From: Actinomycetota bacterium
Lineage (GTDB): Bacteria; Actinomycetota; Actinomycetes; Actinomycetales; Microbacteriaceae
NCBI GenBank assembly: GCA_020161315.1
Contig: JAIUOH010000009.1
Span: forward strand, 1 to 64,000
DNA: 64,000 nt
Direction: 5' to 3'
Positions 18,370-29,040 of this stretch are shown one piece after another. The notes under the pieces were generated by a model that saw only the letters and a list, made by a program, of their open reading frames with translations, was not told where the DNA came from and did no database searches. The first letter of the stretch is position 1. Each line of letters starts with the position of its first letter. Made by a program: the position numbers and the translations under genes.

Positions 18370-18987
18370 ATGTCTGCGTACACTCTTCCCGAACTGCCCT
18401 ACGATTACGCCGCTCTTGAGCCGCACATCAGCGGCAAGATCATGCAGCTGCACCACGACAAGCATCACCAGGCGTACGTGACCGGTGCAAACACCGCACT
18501 CGATGCGCTCGCTGAGGCTCGCGAAAGCGGCAACCTCGCAAACGTGAACAAGCTCGAGAAAGACCTTGCGTTCAACGTCGGCGGCCATGTGAACCACACC
18601 ATCTTCTGGAACAACCTCTCGCCAGAGGGTGGCGAGCGTCCCGAGGGTGAGCTCGCTGCGGCGCTCGACGAGTACTTTGGCTCGTTCGAGCAGTTCCAGG
18701 CACATTTCACCGCAACTGCAATGGGGGTGCAGGGCAGCGGCTGGGCAGTTCTCGCCTGGGACGCGCTCGGACAGCGCGCAAACGTTGTGCAGCTTTTCGA
18801 CCAGCAGGGCAACCTGCCCGCCGGCACCGTCCCGCTCTTGATGCTTGACGTCTGGGAGCACGCGTACTACCTCGACTACCTCAACGTGCGCGCTGACTAC
18901 GTGAGTGCGTTCTGGAACATTGCAAACTGGGCCGACGTGGCGAAGCGTTTCGACGCTGCGCGCACTCAGACCCCGGGCCTGATCTAG
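18370..18987 (+). CDS. sodA: superoxide dismutase, Mn/Fe type
   Basis: 205 aa cytosolic enzyme that converts superoxide to peroxide and oxygen. Metal ligands can be read as the His in MQLHHDKHH, the His in [10 protein letters not shown], and the Asp and His in [12 protein letters not shown]. The [12 protein letters not shown] segment and Gln/His second-sphere positions favour manganese or cambialistic use, but metal identity cannot be fixed from sequence. Start ATG at 18370 is chosen over ATG 18358, since TGGAG lies 6 nt upstream and [13 protein letters not shown] matches family N-termini. It occupies the place between whiA and pgk where gap is common in relatives. Confidence 0.95.
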   Translation: MSAYTLPELPYDYAALEPHISGKIMQLHHDKHHQAYVTGANTALDALAEARESGNLANVNKLEKDLAFNVGGHVNHTIFWNNLSPEGGERPEGELAAALDEYFGSFEQFQAHFTATAMGVQGSGWAVLAWDALGQRANVVQLFDQQGNLPAGTVPLLMLDVWEHAYYLDYLNVRADYVSAFWNIANWADVAKRFDAARTQTPGLI

Positions 18988-19012
18988 TTCGGCGAGAGGA
19001 TCTCACCAAGCC

Positions 19013-20215
19013 ATGCGCACACTCGAGTCACTGGGTGACCTACGGTCAAAAACGGTTATCGTTCGTTGCGACCTGAACGTTCCATTGAAAGATGGGGTGA
19101 TTACCGACGACGGCCGCATTCGTGCGTCGCTCACCACTATTCGTGAGCTTCGTGAGGCCGGCGCACGTGTCGTGCTGATCAGCCACCTGGGTCGACCCGA
19201 GGGTAGGCCCGAGGCGAAGTACTCGCTACAGCCCGTCGCGGTGCGCATGGCTGAGCTTCTTGAGGCGCCGGTAGCGTTTGTGCCCGAGACTGTCGGCGCC
19301 GCCGCAACTGCGGCCGTCGAGGCCCTTCGCGACGGTGACGTGGTGCTGCTCGAAAACCTTCGTTTCAATGCGGGTGAGACCAGCAAGGACGATGCTGCAC
19401 GGCGCACCTTCGCTGAGCAGCTTGCCGCATTCGGCGAAGCGTTCGTGTCAGATGGCTTCGGTGTGGTGCACCGTAAGCAGGCGAGCGTCTACGACCTCGC
19501 CCAGTTGCTTCCGAGCGCTGCCGGGCGCCTGGTCGCCGGCGAGCTCGAGGTATTGCAGCGCCTCACGGAGTCACCAGAGCGTCCATATACTGTGGTGCTC
19601 GGCGGCTCAAAAGTCAGTGACAAGCTCGGCGTGATATCGCACCTGCTGCAGCGCGTCGATACGCTGCTCATCGGTGGCGGAATGCTCTTCACCTTTCTCG
19701 CCGCTCAGGGCCACAAGGTGGGCGCAAGCCTGCTCGAGGCAGACCAGCTCGACACCGTGCGCGGTTACCTCGCAGAAGCAGATCGTCTTGGTGTTCGTAT
19801 TGTGCTGCCGACCGACATCGTGGTGGCCGCGGGCTTCGCCGCAGACGCGGCTCACGAGGTGGTCGCCGCAGATGCGATCGAGTCGAGCAGCTTCGGTGCG
19901 GCGGGCCTCGGGCTCGACATCGGGCCAGAGAGCTCGGCGGCCTTTGCGTCAGTTATCGCCGATTCGGCAACCGTATTTTGGAACGGCCCGATGGGCGTCT
20001 TCGAGATGGCGGCGTTCGCCGAAGGCACCCGTACGGTTGCTCGCGCCCTCACCGAAACCGATGGCTTCACCGTGGTAGGGGGCGGCGATTCCGCGGCCGC
20101 GGTTCGTGCCCTCGGCTTCTCTGACAACCAGTTTGGCCACATTTCGACCGGTGGCGGTGCCAGCCTCGAATACCTCGAGGGCAAGAATCTTCCCGGATTG
20201 GAGGTGCTTGCGTGA
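19013..20215 (+). CDS. pgk: phosphoglycerate kinase
   Basis: 400 aa, usual length. It interconverts 1,3-bisphosphoglycerate plus ADP and 3-phosphoglycerate plus ATP in glycolysis. Substrate-binding segments [11 protein letters not shown] and [16 protein letters not shown], the [13 protein letters not shown] region and [15 protein letters not shown] are visible in the N-domain; the nucleotide-binding C-domain has [25 protein letters not shown] and the terminal [13 protein letters not shown] and [13 protein letters not shown]. It overlaps tpiA by 4 bp, so the two are coupled. Confidence 0.98.
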   Translation: MRTLESLGDLRSKTVIVRCDLNVPLKDGVITDDGRIRASLTTIRELREAGARVVLISHLGRPEGRPEAKYSLQPVAVRMAELLEAPVAFVPETVGAAATAAVEALRDGDVVLLENLRFNAGETSKDDAARRTFAEQLAAFGEAFVSDGFGVVHRKQASVYDLAQLLPSAAGRLVAGELEVLQRLTESPERPYTVVLGGSKVSDKLGVISHLLQRVDTLLIGGGMLFTFLAAQGHKVGASLLEADQLDTVRGYLAEADRLGVRIVLPTDIVVAAGFAADAAHEVVAADAIESSSFGAAGLGLDIGPESSAAFASVIADSATVFWNGPMGVFEMAAFAEGTRTVARALTETDGFTVVGGGDSAAAVRALGFSDNQFGHISTGGGASLEYLEGKNLPGLEVLA

Positions 20216-21066
20216 GCGAGCAACAGCCCACAGCATCTCAGCAGACACTTGAGGCTTCGGCCGTGCCGCAGGAGCAGTACGCCGCGCGCGTACCGCTCAT
20301 CGCCGGCAACTGGAAGATGAATCTCGACCACCTGCAGGCGATCGCGCTCGTGCAGAAGCTTGCATGGTCGCTGAAAGATGTGAAGCACGACTTCGGTGAC
20401 GTCGAAGTGGCGGTGTTTCCGCCCTTCACTGATCTGCGTTCGGTGCAGACCCTGCTCGCCGCAGACAAGCTTTCGCTCGCTCTCGGTGCGCAAGATGTCT
20501 CGCCGCACCTCTCGGGAGCCTTCACCGGTGACATTTCAGCTCAGTTTCTGGCGAAACTCGATACGCGTTACGTGCTCGTTGGGCATTCGGAGCGCCGACA
20601 CGGGCACGGTGAAAGCAACGATGTCGTCGCCGCAAAGGCGAATGCAGTTGCGGCGCAGGGCATGGTTCCTATGATCTGCGTGGGAGAGACCGCAGAAGAC
20701 CTCGCGGAGCAGGGCGCTGCCGCTGTGCCGCTCGCACAGCTCGAGGCTGCGATTGCGGGTCTTCCGAAGGACGCTGAGTTCGTGGTCGCCTACGAACCCG
20801 TATGGGCCATCGGGAGCGGCGAGCCAGCTACTGCCGAGCAGGCCGAGCAGGTGTGTGCCGCCCTTCGCGCAAAGATCGGAGAGCTGCGTGACGCAAAGGT
20901 CGCGGCCGAAACTCGCGTGCTCTACGGCGGTTCGGTCACAAGCCAGAACGTCGCGGGTTTTCTGCGCCAGCCGAACGTCGACGGCGCACTCGTCGGCGGT
21001 GCGAGCCTTGACTCCCAAGAGTTTTCTCGCATCGTGCAGTTCAAGAAGCACGTGACCGGCGCCTAG
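20212..21066 (+). CDS. tpiA: triosephosphate isomerase with N-terminal extension
   Basis: 284 aa TIM-barrel enzyme interconverting DHAP and glyceraldehyde 3-phosphate. Catalytic residues are in place: Lys in AGNWKMN, His in LVGHSERR, and Glu in [13 protein letters not shown]; the phosphate loops GGSV and LVGGASLD are also there. A 30-residue Gln/Thr/Ala-rich extension precedes [11 protein letters not shown], which makes it longer than the usual ~255-260 aa. The GTG at 20212 overlaps the pgk stop (GTGA), which supports the extended start, but no internal start within the extension has an obvious Shine-Dalgarno, so the extension is probably real. Confidence 0.95.
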   Translation: MSEQQPTASQQTLEASAVPQEQYAARVPLIAGNWKMNLDHLQAIALVQKLAWSLKDVKHDFGDVEVAVFPPFTDLRSVQTLLAADKLSLALGAQDVSPHLSGAFTGDISAQFLAKLDTRYVLVGHSERRHGHGESNDVVAAKANAVAAQGMVPMICVGETAEDLAEQGAAAVPLAQLEAAIAGLPKDAEFVVAYEPVWAIGSGEPATAEQAEQVCAALRAKIGELRDAKVAAETRVLYGGSVTSQNVAGFLRQPNVDGALVGGASLDSQEFSRIVQFKKHVTGA

Positions 21067-21112
21067 GCGTTATACTGGTCGTTGGTTTGTACACATTGAA
21101 AGGGCTGCACTC

Positions 21113-21361
21113 GTGCTCATTTTGAAGATCGCGCTGATTAGTTTGTTGGTGCTCACGAGCCTGCTGCTCACCCTGTTCATCCTGTTGCACAAGGGTCGCG
21201 GCGGTGGCCTCTCTGACATGTTTGGTGGCGGCGTCACCTCGAGCCTTGGCTCGTCTGGTGTTGCCGAGCGCAACCTGAACCGCATCACGATCGTTGTGTC
21301 GCTTGTCTGGTTTGCTTCGATCGTTGGCCTTGGCCTGATCGCTCGCTTCTCGGTCGTATAG
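21113..21361 (+). CDS. secG: preprotein translocase subunit SecG
   Basis: 82 aa, two transmembrane helices (LILKIALISLLVLTSLLLTL and IVVSLVWFASIVGLGLIAR) joined by a loop with the family signature HKGRGGGLSDMFGGG. SecG is the non-essential partner of SecYE in the protein-export channel. GTG start with AAAGGG upstream; a TATACT hexamer at 21071-21076 may be its own promoter. The tpiA-secG order is standard in Actinobacteria. Confidence 0.96.
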   Translation: MLILKIALISLLVLTSLLLTLFILLHKGRGGGLSDMFGGGVTSSLGSSGVAERNLNRITIVVSLVWFASIVGLGLIARFSVV

Positions 21362-21460
21362 CGCACATCGCTTCACGCGCCGACATGCCTTTTCAGGTAG
21401 CGCGTCGGTTGAGCTGAGAAGCAAAATTTCACGGGCTTCACGCCCACAGAAAGGTATTAC

Positions 21461-21829
21461 GTGTCTGGCAGCAATGCAATTCGCGGCGCCCGAGTTGGCT
21501 CGGGCCCAATGGGTGAGATGGATCATGGAGTGCGCGCTGAGCGCATCGCGGTCTCATACTTCGACATCTTGGGTAACGAGACGGTGCGCTATTTCGCGGC
21601 CGATGTCGATCCCGAAGAGATCCCTGATCAGATCGACTCACCCCACAGTGGCCTTCCGGCGGGTCGAGACCAGCAGAATCCACCGGAGCTGCTGAAGAAC
21701 GAGCCCTACAAGACGCACCTCGCTTATGTGAAGGAGCGTCGCACGCCAGAAGAGGCCGAAGAGCTGCTCGAGCAGGCGCTGCAAAAGCTGCGTGCCCGCC
21801 GCGGCAGCGCCGCACCCAAGGCTGCATAG
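21461..21829 (+). CDS. rbpA: RNA polymerase-binding protein RbpA
   Basis: 122 aa transcription activator that binds group 1 sigma factor and stabilises the open promoter complex, known only in Actinobacteria. Recognisable parts are the N-terminal RGARVGSGPMGEMD tail, the core ERIAVSYFDILGNETVRYFA, and a C-terminal helical sigma-interaction region KTHLAYVKERRTPEEAEEL. The cysteines that bind zinc in some homologues are absent, as is known for others. GTG start after GAAAGG. A strong bidirectional terminator follows. As a factor for housekeeping promoters, it is of interest given the many leaderless promoters in this window. Confidence 0.93.
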   Translation: MSGSNAIRGARVGSGPMGEMDHGVRAERIAVSYFDILGNETVRYFAADVDPEEIPDQIDSPHSGLPAGRDQQNPPELLKNEPYKTHLAYVKERRTPEEAEELLEQALQKLRARRGSAAPKAA

Positions 21830-21842
21830 CAAGTCGCTTCAT

Positions 21843-21877
21843 AAAAATGGGGAGTCCGATACGGACTCCCCATTTTT
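21843..21877. terminator. bidirectional terminator between rbpA and pgi
   Basis: A 16-bp perfect stem (21843-21858 with 21862-21877) has a 3-nt loop and runs of A and T at the two outer ends, so it can stop transcripts from rbpA on the plus strand and pgi on the minus strand. Confidence 0.95.
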
Positions 21878-21887
21878 TGTTGCTCGC

Positions 21888-23543
21888 CTACAGTAGCGAG
21901 GCGATTGCGTGGGCGTCGCGCATGCGCAGGGCGATCACGGGGCGTCCGTGGGCGGCCAACACGTTGCGGTCACCGGCAGCCTGAGCTGAGATCAATTGCC
22001 CAAAGGTCATCTCGGATGCGGCAATGGGAAGGTCGGCTGCTGGGCTGTCGAGCAACTGCAAGAACACTCCGAGTGCCGGCCCACCCTTATGCAGCTGGCC
22101 TGTGGAGTGCAAGAAACGCGGACCCCAGCCGAGCGTGACGGGCACCCCGAGCCTGTCGGCAAGGACGTCTCGAAGTGCGACGAGATGCCTCGAGACCTCT
22201 TCGTCGCTCCGGTCAAGGTAGGCCTGGATGGCGAGGTACCCACCCGATGGAATCGAAGCCTCTAAGGCCGCTTGCAGCTCGGCGATGTTCTGCGGCACTG
22301 CGTGAGCAAGCGCATCGTCGGCGTTCAATGCTCGGACCACGTGGTCAGCAACCACAACTGAGGTGCGGGGCATATCGCTCAACTCGCCAAGCACGCTTTC
22401 GCTGGTGCGCGGAGCATCGAGCAGCTTACGCGCCGCAACCTTTGCCGACTCCACGTCTGGCTGGTTGAAGGGGTCGACGCCCATGCAGTGCCCAAGCATT
22501 GCGGTGGCAAACTCCCAGAGCAGCAGCTGTGCGCCGAGCGGCGCGTACACGAGCACTTCGAAGTCTTCGAGCTCGCGATCAGAGAGATCTTTACCGCCTT
22601 CGAGCAGCCACTCGAGATTAATCACGAGAGACGAGGCGGGTGCCGATGTCTGGTGTGCCTCCGGTGAGTGTTCACTTATGGCGACTGGCAGCACGCCCTG
22701 ACCGTTTTTGCCTGTGGACTCGGCGACGAGTTGCTCGATCCATGCCGAGATGCCGGCTGGTTCGTTCTCACACTCGTGCAACACGATTGCATAGCGCTCG
22801 GGCAGGCCACAGATGATTGCAGAGGTAAGTTGCAGAGCAGGGTTGGATGGAATGTCAGCGATAAGTTGCTCGCGTACTGCTGCTGCCTCGGCGACTAGCT
22901 CGCGAACGTTTGCTCCGGCGAGGCCAGACGGTACTAGGCCGAAAGCGGTGAGCGCCGAGAATCTGCCCCCCACGTTGGGGTTTGCGCGAAAGACGCGGTA
23001 GCCCTTGGCGCTTGAACCGTCATCAAGCGGGGAGCCGGGGTCGGTGACGATCACGATGTGCGCGGCGGGGTCGAGCCCGGCGTTGCGATAGGCGGCTTCG
23101 AAGGCCAGGAGGTGGCTGCGTGTCTCGATGGTGCCGCCAGACTTCGACGCCACTACGACCACCGTGCGTTCAAGCGCACCGTGGAGTGCGCGCGCAACCT
23201 GAGTCGGATGCGTCGAGTCGAGCACCTCGAGTGCCACAGCGTAGCGCTGGCAGATGACTTCTGGAGCGAGGCTCGACCCGCCCATGCCGCAGAGCACGAC
23301 ACGGTCGATGCCCCGGCTTTGCAGCTCGGCACGCAAGGCCTCGACCTCGGCGATGATTGCTTCCGCCTCGGCCGTCGCCACCACCCAGTCAAGTCGAATG
23401 CGCGCCTCTGCCTCAGCTTCTGGGCCCCACAGAGTTGCGTCGCGTGCGCCGAGCCGGCTTGCCACCCGCGCCTCGATGAGGCGCCCGATGAGCTCGTCGC
23501 GCATCGGAGCGAGCGATCGGTCTCCAGACTCGACACCAATCAT
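21888..23543 (-). CDS. pgi: glucose-6-phosphate isomerase, short actinobacterial type
   Basis: 551 aa two-SIS-domain enzyme, interconverting glucose-6-phosphate and fructose-6-phosphate. [15 protein letters not shown] and [19 protein letters not shown] form the phosphate-binding SIS loops, and [18 protein letters not shown] near the C-terminal half carries further catalytic residues. The sequence [13 protein letters not shown] is the late family motif. ATG at 23543 overlaps the transaldolase stop (ATGA), which fixes the start; a 16-codon extension upstream is rejected. This gene ends tkt-tal-pgi. In many Actinobacteria zwf, opcA and pgl follow, but here a terminator and rbpA come next. Confidence 0.95.
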   Translation of the reverse strand: MIGVESGDRSLAPMRDELIGRLIEARVASRLGARDATLWGPEAEAEARIRLDWVVATAEAEAIIAEVEALRAELQSRGIDRVVLCGMGGSSLAPEVICQRYAVALEVLDSTHPTQVARALHGALERTVVVVASKSGGTIETRSHLLAFEAAYRNAGLDPAAHIVIVTDPGSPLDDGSSAKGYRVFRANPNVGGRFSALTAFGLVPSGLAGANVRELVAEAAAVREQLIADIPSNPALQLTSAIICGLPERYAIVLHECENEPAGISAWIEQLVAESTGKNGQGVLPVAISEHSPEAHQTSAPASSLVINLEWLLEGGKDLSDRELEDFEVLVYAPLGAQLLLWEFATAMLGHCMGVDPFNQPDVESAKVAARKLLDAPRTSESVLGELSDMPRTSVVVADHVVRALNADDALAHAVPQNIAELQAALEASIPSGGYLAIQAYLDRSDEEVSRHLVALRDVLADRLGVPVTLGWGPRFLHSTGQLHKGGPALGVFLQLLDSPAADLPIAASEMTFGQLISAQAAGDRNVLAAHGRPVIALRMRDAHAIASLL

Positions 23544-24649
23544 GCTTGTGCCTTGAGCGCACTTTCTACGGTTGCGAGCAACTCTGACCAAGAAGCCTCA
23601 AACTTCTGCAGCCCCTCAAGCTCGAGTTTTTCGGTGACCTCGTTGTAGTCGATGCCGAGGCCGTCGAGATCGTTGAGCAGCAGATCGCTCTCTCGGTAGG
23701 ATCCGGTCACCGTGTCACCCTGCACCTCGCCATGGTCGGCGAATGCGTTGAGAGTGGCTTCTGGCATGGTGTTCACCACATCTGCGGCAACGAGCCCGCT
23801 CACGTAGAGCGTGTCGGGTAGCGCAGGGTCTTTCACGCCGGTCGAGGCCCAGAGTGGGCGCTGCAGCTTCGCGCCGAGATCGAGCAGCATGCGAGCTCGC
23901 TCGCTCGCAAAACCCTGCTCGAACACCTCGTAGGCAAGGCGGGCGTTCGCCAGGCCTGCCTGCGATTTGAGGGCGAGGGCGTCATTGGTGCCGAGCGCAG
24001 AAAGCCTTGCATCGATCTCGGTGTCGACCCGCGACACGAAGAAAGACGCAACCGAGTGAATCTTCGAAATTTCGTGACCAGCGGCGCGAGCACGCTCGAG
24101 GCCAACGAGATACGCGTTGATGACCTGACGGTAGCGAGCGAGGCTGAAGATCAGGGTCACGTTGACGCTGATACCTGAGCCGATAACCTCACTGATCGCC
24201 TCGAGCCCCTCAGCTGTTGCGGGGATCTTGATCATCGCGTTCTCGCGGTCAACCTTCTCCCAGAGCTCTCGAGCCTGCGCAATCGTGCCCGTCGTGTCGC
24301 GTGCGAGATCGGGGGAGACCTCGATCGATACCCTGCCGTCACGTCCGCCGCTCGCGGCATAGACCGGTGCAAGCACATCGCAGGCGTCAGCAACATCGGC
24401 GCACATCAGGTCAAACACCGTCTGCTCTGCGGTCGAACCCGAAGCTGCGTGCGCTGTAATGCGGTCTCCGTAACCGATGCCCGCACCGATTGCGTTCGCG
24501 AAGATGGTGGGGTTCGTGGTGACCCCGACCACACTCTGCGATTCGATGACGTCTGCGAGGTTTCCACTCTCGATACGTGACCGAGAGAGGTCATCGAGCC
24601 AGATGCTGACACCAGCAGCGCTGAGCTCGGCGGTGCGTTGATTGCTCAT
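23540..24649 (-). CDS. tal: transaldolase
   Basis: 369 aa enzyme of the non-oxidative pentose phosphate pathway, transferring a dihydroxyacetone unit from sedoheptulose-7-phosphate to glyceraldehyde-3-phosphate. Family marks are [20 protein letters not shown] at the start, [15 protein letters not shown], the Schiff-base strand [13 protein letters not shown] leading to [14 protein letters not shown] with the catalytic Lys, and [18 protein letters not shown]. Length is typical of the TalA subfamily found in Actinobacteria. It is 34 bp after tkt and overlaps pgi by 4 bp, so it is in one operon. Confidence 0.97.
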   Translation of the reverse strand: MSNQRTAELSAAGVSIWLDDLSRSRIESGNLADVIESQSVVGVTTNPTIFANAIGAGIGYGDRITAHAASGSTAEQTVFDLMCADVADACDVLAPVYAASGGRDGRVSIEVSPDLARDTTGTIAQARELWEKVDRENAMIKIPATAEGLEAISEVIGSGISVNVTLIFSLARYRQVINAYLVGLERARAAGHEISKIHSVASFFVSRVDTEIDARLSALGTNDALALKSQAGLANARLAYEVFEQGFASERARMLLDLGAKLQRPLWASTGVKDPALPDTLYVSGLVAADVVNTMPEATLNAFADHGEVQGDTVTGSYRESDLLLNDLDGLGIDYNEVTEKLELEGLQKFEASWSELLATVESALKAQA

Positions 24650-24683
24650 GAGACTGAAATACCTTCTCTTAACGGGTGCGAAA

Positions 24684-26789
24684 CTAGGCGGTGAGCGACG
24701 ATTTGGCAGCCGCCACCACGGCTTCTGCGGTCACGCCAAACTCGCGGAACAGCGTCTCGGCATCGGCCGACGCGCCGAAGTGCTCAATGCTGACCGAGCG
24801 ACCGCGGTCACCCACGATTTCGCGCCAACCGAGCGCAATACCTGCCTCAACGCTGACGCGCGCGGTGACAGCCGCGGGCAGCACCGATTCGCGGTACTCA
24901 GGAGTTTGCTCTGCAAACCACTCGAGGCAGGGTGCCGACACGACGCGAGCACCAATGCCCTCGGCAGCAAGCTGCTCACGCGCGCTGACAGCGAGCTGCA
25001 CCTCACTGCCGGTTGCAACGAGAATCACGTCGACCGTGCCGGTCGGCGACTCTGCGAGTACGTAGGCGCCCTGACGCACACCCTCGGCCGAAGCAAACGA
25101 TTCGCCAGCTGCCGCACCCTCGCCGCGAGCGAAGACGGGCACGTTCTGCCGCGTGAGCGCGATGCCGGTCGGGCCTGCGTGGCGGCTCAGCATCTCGTGC
25201 CAGGCGACCGAGACCTCGTTGGCGTCTGCGGGGCGCACCATCGCGAGGTTTGGAATCGCGCGCAGCGAGGCAATGTGCTCGATGGGCTGGTGCGTGGGGC
25301 CGTCTTCGCCGAGGCCGATCGAGTCGTGCGTCCACACGAAGATGCTCGGTACGTTCATGAGTGCGGCGAGGCGCACAGCCGGGCGCATGTAGTCGGCAAA
25401 CTGCAAGAAGGTGCCCGCGTAGCTGCGGGTCTTGCCGTGCAGCTGAATGCCGTTAATGATTGCAGCCATGGCGTGCTCGCGAATACCGAAGTGCAGCACA
25501 CGGCCGTAGGGGTCGCCCGTCCAGCTGCCCGTCGAGTGGTGGGCGGGCACGAACGAGGGCGCACCATTGATGGTCGTGTTGTTCGAACCTGCGAGGTCGG
25601 CTGAGCCGCCCCAGAGCTCGGGCATAAGCGGCGCGAGGGAGTTGATGACCTTGCCGCTGGCCGAGCGGGTTGCGACGCTGGTGCCGGCTTCGAACACTGG
25701 CAGCGCCTCGGTAGCGCCATCGGGCAACGCTCCCGACTCGAGTCGATCGAGCAGCGCCTTGCGCTCGGGATTTGCGGCGGCCCAGGCGTCAAAGCCCTGC
25801 TGCCACGCAGCGCGGTCATCGGCCGCGCGCTCGACAAGCGCGCGCGCGTGGGCGATAACCTCGGGCGCGATCACGAAGTGTTGCTCGGGGTCGAAACCGA
25901 GCTCGCGCTTCAGGCCGGTGAGCTCATCGCTGCCGAGCGCCGAACCGTGAATGCCGCCGGTGTTCTGCTTGCCGGGCGACGGCCAGCCAATGATGGTCTT
26001 CAGAATGATAAGGGTCGGCTTCTGCGACTCGGCCTTCGCCGACTCGATTGCGGCGAAGAGCGCCGGGAGATCCTCGTGGTACTCGGCGCCGTTCATGCCG
26101 CCAGCGCGCCAGTCGACCTCGAGCACCTGCCAGCCGTACGCCTCGTAGCGCTGGCGCACGTTCTCGCTGTAGGCGATATCGGTGTCGTCTTCGATCGAGA
26201 TCTGGTTCGAATCGTAAATCGCGATGAGGTTGCCGAGCTCCTGGTGGCCAGCGAGCGACGAAGCCTCGGCGGTGACGCCCTCCTGCAAGTCGCCGTCGCC
26301 CGCGATCACGTAGGTGAAGTGATCGAATGGGCTCGTGCCCGGTGCTGCATCCGGGTCGAACAGGCCGCGCTCGTAGCGCTGCGCGTACGCGAAGCCGACA
26401 GCCGAAGCGAGGCCCTGGCCGAGCGGGCCTGTGGTGATCTCAACGCCGTCGGTGTGACCGAACTCGGGGTGGCCCGGGGTCTTCGAACCCCAGCTGCGCA
26501 GTGCCTCAATGTCGCCGAGCTCGAGGCCGAAGCCGCCGAGGTACAGCTGCACGTACTGGGTGAGCGAGCTGTGGCCGATCGAGAGAATGAATCGGTCGCG
26601 ACCAATCCAGCCGGCATCGCGAGGGTCGTGGCGCATGACCTTCTGGTACAGCAGGTACGCTGCGGGGGCCAAGCTAATCGCGGTGCCGGGGTGGCCGTTG
26701 CCAACCTTCTCAACCGCATCTGCTGCGAGCACACGCGCGGTGTCTACCGCGCGATCGTCGAGCTCATCCCACTGCAATACACTGCCCAC
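24684..26789 (-). CDS. tkt: transketolase
   Basis: 701 aa thiamine-diphosphate enzyme moving two-carbon units between pentose and triose phosphates. ThDP and metal-binding segments [16 protein letters not shown] (with the GDG...N motif continuing to [16 protein letters not shown]) and early [16 protein letters not shown] are clear. The pyrimidine-binding half contains [36 protein letters not shown] and a C-terminal [12 protein letters not shown] domain. A GTG start is used; AAAGG lies about 10 nt before. It is first of tkt-tal-pgi and is divergent from ctaB with about 90 bp between. Confidence 0.97.
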   Translation of the reverse strand: MGSVLQWDELDDRAVDTARVLAADAVEKVGNGHPGTAISLAPAAYLLYQKVMRHDPRDAGWIGRDRFILSIGHSSLTQYVQLYLGGFGLELGDIEALRSWGSKTPGHPEFGHTDGVEITTGPLGQGLASAVGFAYAQRYERGLFDPDAAPGTSPFDHFTYVIAGDGDLQEGVTAEASSLAGHQELGNLIAIYDSNQISIEDDTDIAYSENVRQRYEAYGWQVLEVDWRAGGMNGAEYHEDLPALFAAIESAKAESQKPTLIILKTIIGWPSPGKQNTGGIHGSALGSDELTGLKRELGFDPEQHFVIAPEVIAHARALVERAADDRAAWQQGFDAWAAANPERKALLDRLESGALPDGATEALPVFEAGTSVATRSASGKVINSLAPLMPELWGGSADLAGSNNTTINGAPSFVPAHHSTGSWTGDPYGRVLHFGIREHAMAAIINGIQLHGKTRSYAGTFLQFADYMRPAVRLAALMNVPSIFVWTHDSIGLGEDGPTHQPIEHIASLRAIPNLAMVRPADANEVSVAWHEMLSRHAGPTGIALTRQNVPVFARGEGAAAGESFASAEGVRQGAYVLAESPTGTVDVILVATGSEVQLAVSAREQLAAEGIGARVVSAPCLEWFAEQTPEYRESVLPAAVTARVSVEAGIALGWREIVGDRGRSVSIEHFGASADAETLFREFGVTAEAVVAAAKSSLTA

Positions 26790-26868
26790 TGAATCGGACC
26801 TTTCTCAAGTTTTCATGGCTCGGCGCAGCCCCGCCGAGCACCAGAGACAAGCCTACCGTGAGAGCGGG

Positions 26869-26874
26869 TACGAT
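26869..26874 (+). promoter_or_regulatory. -10-like hexamer for ctaB
   Basis: TACGAT lies 5 nt before GTG 26880 and 8 nt before ATG 26883, again with no ribosome binding site between, predicting a leaderless or near-leaderless transcript. Confidence 0.45.
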
Positions 26875-26882
26875 AGAACGTG

Positions 26883-27815
26883 ATGTCCACCGAAACTCTC
26901 TCCTCAGTTCAGTCAGGTGCCGGGCCGCGAAAGATTGGCTTCGTGCGCACGGTGAAGGCGTACGTTTCGCTCACCAAGCCGCGTGTCATGGAGCTTTTGC
27001 TCGTCGTGACCGTGCCCGCCATGATTCTTGCCGAGGGCAGCCTGCCAAATCTGTGGCTTGTGCTCGCCACGCTGCTCGGCGGCGCAATGAGTGCTGGCTC
27101 GGCCGGTGCTTTCAACTGCTACATCGACCGCGACATGGATCGCCGCATGAAGCGCACCTCGAAGCGCCCGCTTGTGACGGGTGAGATCAGCGACCGCAAC
27201 GCGCTGATTTTCTCGTGGGTGCTCGGCGTGCTCTCTGTCGTGTGGCTGTGGTTTACCACCAACTGGCTTGCGGCGGCGCTTTCGGCGGCTGCGATCTTCT
27301 TCTACGTGGTGATTTACACTTTGCTGCTGAAGCGCCACAGCGAGCAGAACATCATCTGGGGCGGTATCGCTGGGTGTTTCCCAGTGCTCATCGGTTGGGC
27401 GGCAGTGACTGGCTCGCTCGACTGGCCCGCATGGATTTTCTTCCTCATCATCTTCCTCTGGACCCCGCCGCACTACTGGCCGCTCTCGATGAAGTACCGC
27501 GACGACTACGCAAACGCTGGCGTGCCGATGCTCGGCGTGGTGCGCGGTCGCGCGACGGTCGGCCTGCAGATCATCTTGTACGCGTGGGCGACCTTTGCCT
27601 CGAGCCTGCTGCTGATCCCCGTCGCTCAGATGGGAATCGTCTACACGGTCGTCGCTCTCGTGACAGGCGGCTGGTTCGTGTTCGAGTCGCACCGTCTCTA
27701 CGGCAGCGCGATTCGCGGCCAAGAGGGCAAGCCGATGAAGGTATTCCACGGCTCGATCGCCTACCTCTCGCTGCTGTCGCTTGCGATTGCGGTGGATCCG
27801 CTGCTGCCGTTCTAG
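26883..27815 (+). CDS. ctaB: protoheme IX farnesyltransferase (heme O synthase)
   Basis: 310 aa polytopic membrane UbiA-family prenyltransferase that adds farnesyl to heme B, giving heme O for later conversion to heme A. The diagnostic aspartate-rich [20 protein letters not shown] motif is seen near residue 80, the second region is [20 protein letters not shown] with [16 protein letters not shown] after it, and about seven to eight membrane segments are apparent. It is near ctaA (30.4-31.3 kb) and supplies the aa3 oxidase encoded at 51-60 kb. GTG 26880 is an in-frame alternative start. Confidence 0.96.
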   Translation: MSTETLSSVQSGAGPRKIGFVRTVKAYVSLTKPRVMELLLVVTVPAMILAEGSLPNLWLVLATLLGGAMSAGSAGAFNCYIDRDMDRRMKRTSKRPLVTGEISDRNALIFSWVLGVLSVVWLWFTTNWLAAALSAAAIFFYVVIYTLLLKRHSEQNIIWGGIAGCFPVLIGWAAVTGSLDWPAWIFFLIIFLWTPPHYWPLSMKYRDDYANAGVPMLGVVRGRATVGLQIILYAWATFASSLLLIPVAQMGIVYTVVALVTGGWFVFESHRLYGSAIRGQEGKPMKVFHGSIAYLSLLSLAIAVDPLLPF

Positions 27816-27882
27816 CATCGGGTCATCACGCGGCTGAAGTAATACTCCGAAACCCGAAATGAGTCCGAAGCACCAGCGGGTT

Positions 27883-27888
27883 TAGGCT
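27883..27888 (+). promoter_or_regulatory. -10-like hexamer for the trans-sulfuration gene
   Basis: TAGGCT is 6 nt (GACAGC) before the ATG at 27895. Confidence 0.5.
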
Positions 27889-27894
27889 GACAGC

Positions 27895-29031
27895 ATGACC
27901 GAGCATGCCGCAAACACTCGCCCCGCCACATCTGTAGTCTCCCTCGGCAGGCCGGAGCGGAGCACCGGCAGCTCGCTGAACCCTGCAATTTCGCTGACCT
28001 CTACCTACGTGGGATCAGCCGTGCCGCAGTCGGGCGATCGCGTCTACGCGCGCTTCTCGAACGAGAGCTGGGAGCCGCTGGAAGAGGCCGTTGCGCGGCT
28101 CGAGGGATCGCTCGTGCCCGCACTTTCGTACGCCTCGGGCATGGCCGCGGTCGCGGCGGCGTTTTCGCTCGTGCCGATCGGGGGAGTAGCGGTTGTGCCC
28201 GGCACCTCGTACAACGGCACGATTGGGCTTGCAAGGCAGCTACACGCAGAGGGTGCGTTGGTGTTGCGCGAGGTTGATCCCACGCACATCGACGAGACTA
28301 TTGCCGCGTTTGAGGGTGCCGATCTGGTCTGGCTCGAGTCGCCGACGAACCCACTACTCGACGTGCTCGACTTGCCGACGCTCATCGCTGCCGCGAAGCA
28401 GCGCGGCGCGACCGTTGTGGTCGACAACACGTTCTCAACTCCGCTGCGACAAAACCCGCTCGTGCTCGGCGCAGATGTGGTCGTGCACTCGGCGACAAAA
28501 TTCATCGCGGGGCACTCCGATGTGCTGCTCGGCATTGTGGTGGTGACCGATGCCGAGCTTCGTGAGCGGCTGCTCGGCAAGCGTACTCTGCACGGTGCGA
28601 TCCCTGGCCCGTTTGAGGCGTGGCTGGCGCTTCGCGGCCTGCGGACGCTCGCGGTGCGTCTGGATCGCGCGGAGCAAACGGCGGCAGACCTCGCGGTGAG
28701 GCTCTCAAAGCGAACCGAGCTTTCGCGGGTACGCTACCCGGGGCTTGCGACCGACCCCGGCCATGCGCTCGCTGGGGAGCAGATGAGCGGCTTCGGTGCC
28801 ATGATCTCGATCGAGTTTGCCGGGGGAGAGGCCGCTGCCGAGCGCTTTGTCGAATCGCTCGCGCTCATCACGCCGGCAACGAGCCTCGGCGGCGTTGAGA
28901 CCCTCGCCGAGCGTCGTCGCCGTCAGCCCTCTGAGCCTGTCGAGGTACCCGAGTCGCTCGTGCGTCTGAGCATCGGCATCGAACACGTTGAAGATCTCTG
29001 GGCAGACATCGAGCAGGCGCTCGCCCGATAG
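27895..29031 (+). CDS. PLP-dependent trans-sulfuration enzyme (cystathionine gamma-synthase/lyase family)
   Basis: 378 aa of the Cys/Met metabolism PLP family. PLP-binding positions are visible: YASGMAAVAA (phosphate loop), DLVWLESPTNPLLDV and TVVVDNTFSTP (Asp pairing with the pyridine N), and the Schiff-base Lys in VVHSATKFIAGHSDVLLG. The C-terminal domain ends with SLGGVETLAERRRR and VRLSIGIEHVEDLWADIEQA, the family hallmark. It lacks features that would let me separate synthase, gamma-lyase or beta-lyase activity. It probably has its own promoter and its stop codon overlaps the -10 hexamer of the next gene. Sulfur amino acid metabolism may link to the cystine symporter at 7 kb. Confidence 0.88.
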   Translation: MTEHAANTRPATSVVSLGRPERSTGSSLNPAISLTSTYVGSAVPQSGDRVYARFSNESWEPLEEAVARLEGSLVPALSYASGMAAVAAAFSLVPIGGVAVVPGTSYNGTIGLARQLHAEGALVLREVDPTHIDETIAAFEGADLVWLESPTNPLLDVLDLPTLIAAAKQRGATVVVDNTFSTPLRQNPLVLGADVVVHSATKFIAGHSDVLLGIVVVTDAELRERLLGKRTLHGAIPGPFEAWLALRGLRTLAVRLDRAEQTAADLAVRLSKRTELSRVRYPGLATDPGHALAGEQMSGFGAMISIEFAGGEAAAERFVESLALITPATSLGGVETLAERRRRQPSEPVEVPESLVRLSIGIEHVEDLWADIEQALAR

Positions 29032-29034
29032 GCT
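29029..29034 (+). promoter_or_regulatory. -10-like hexamer overlapping a stop codon
   Basis: TAGGCT starts with the TAG stop of the trans-sulfuration gene (29029-29031) and ends 6 nt before the methyltransferase ATG at 29041. Confidence 0.5.
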
Positions 29035-29040
29035 ACGGGC

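Noticed and set aside
21375..21405. ACGCGC/GCGCGT dyad between secG and rbpA as a terminator
   Set aside because: The stem is only 6 bp with a 19-nt loop and no T run; it may be chance in GC-rich DNA.
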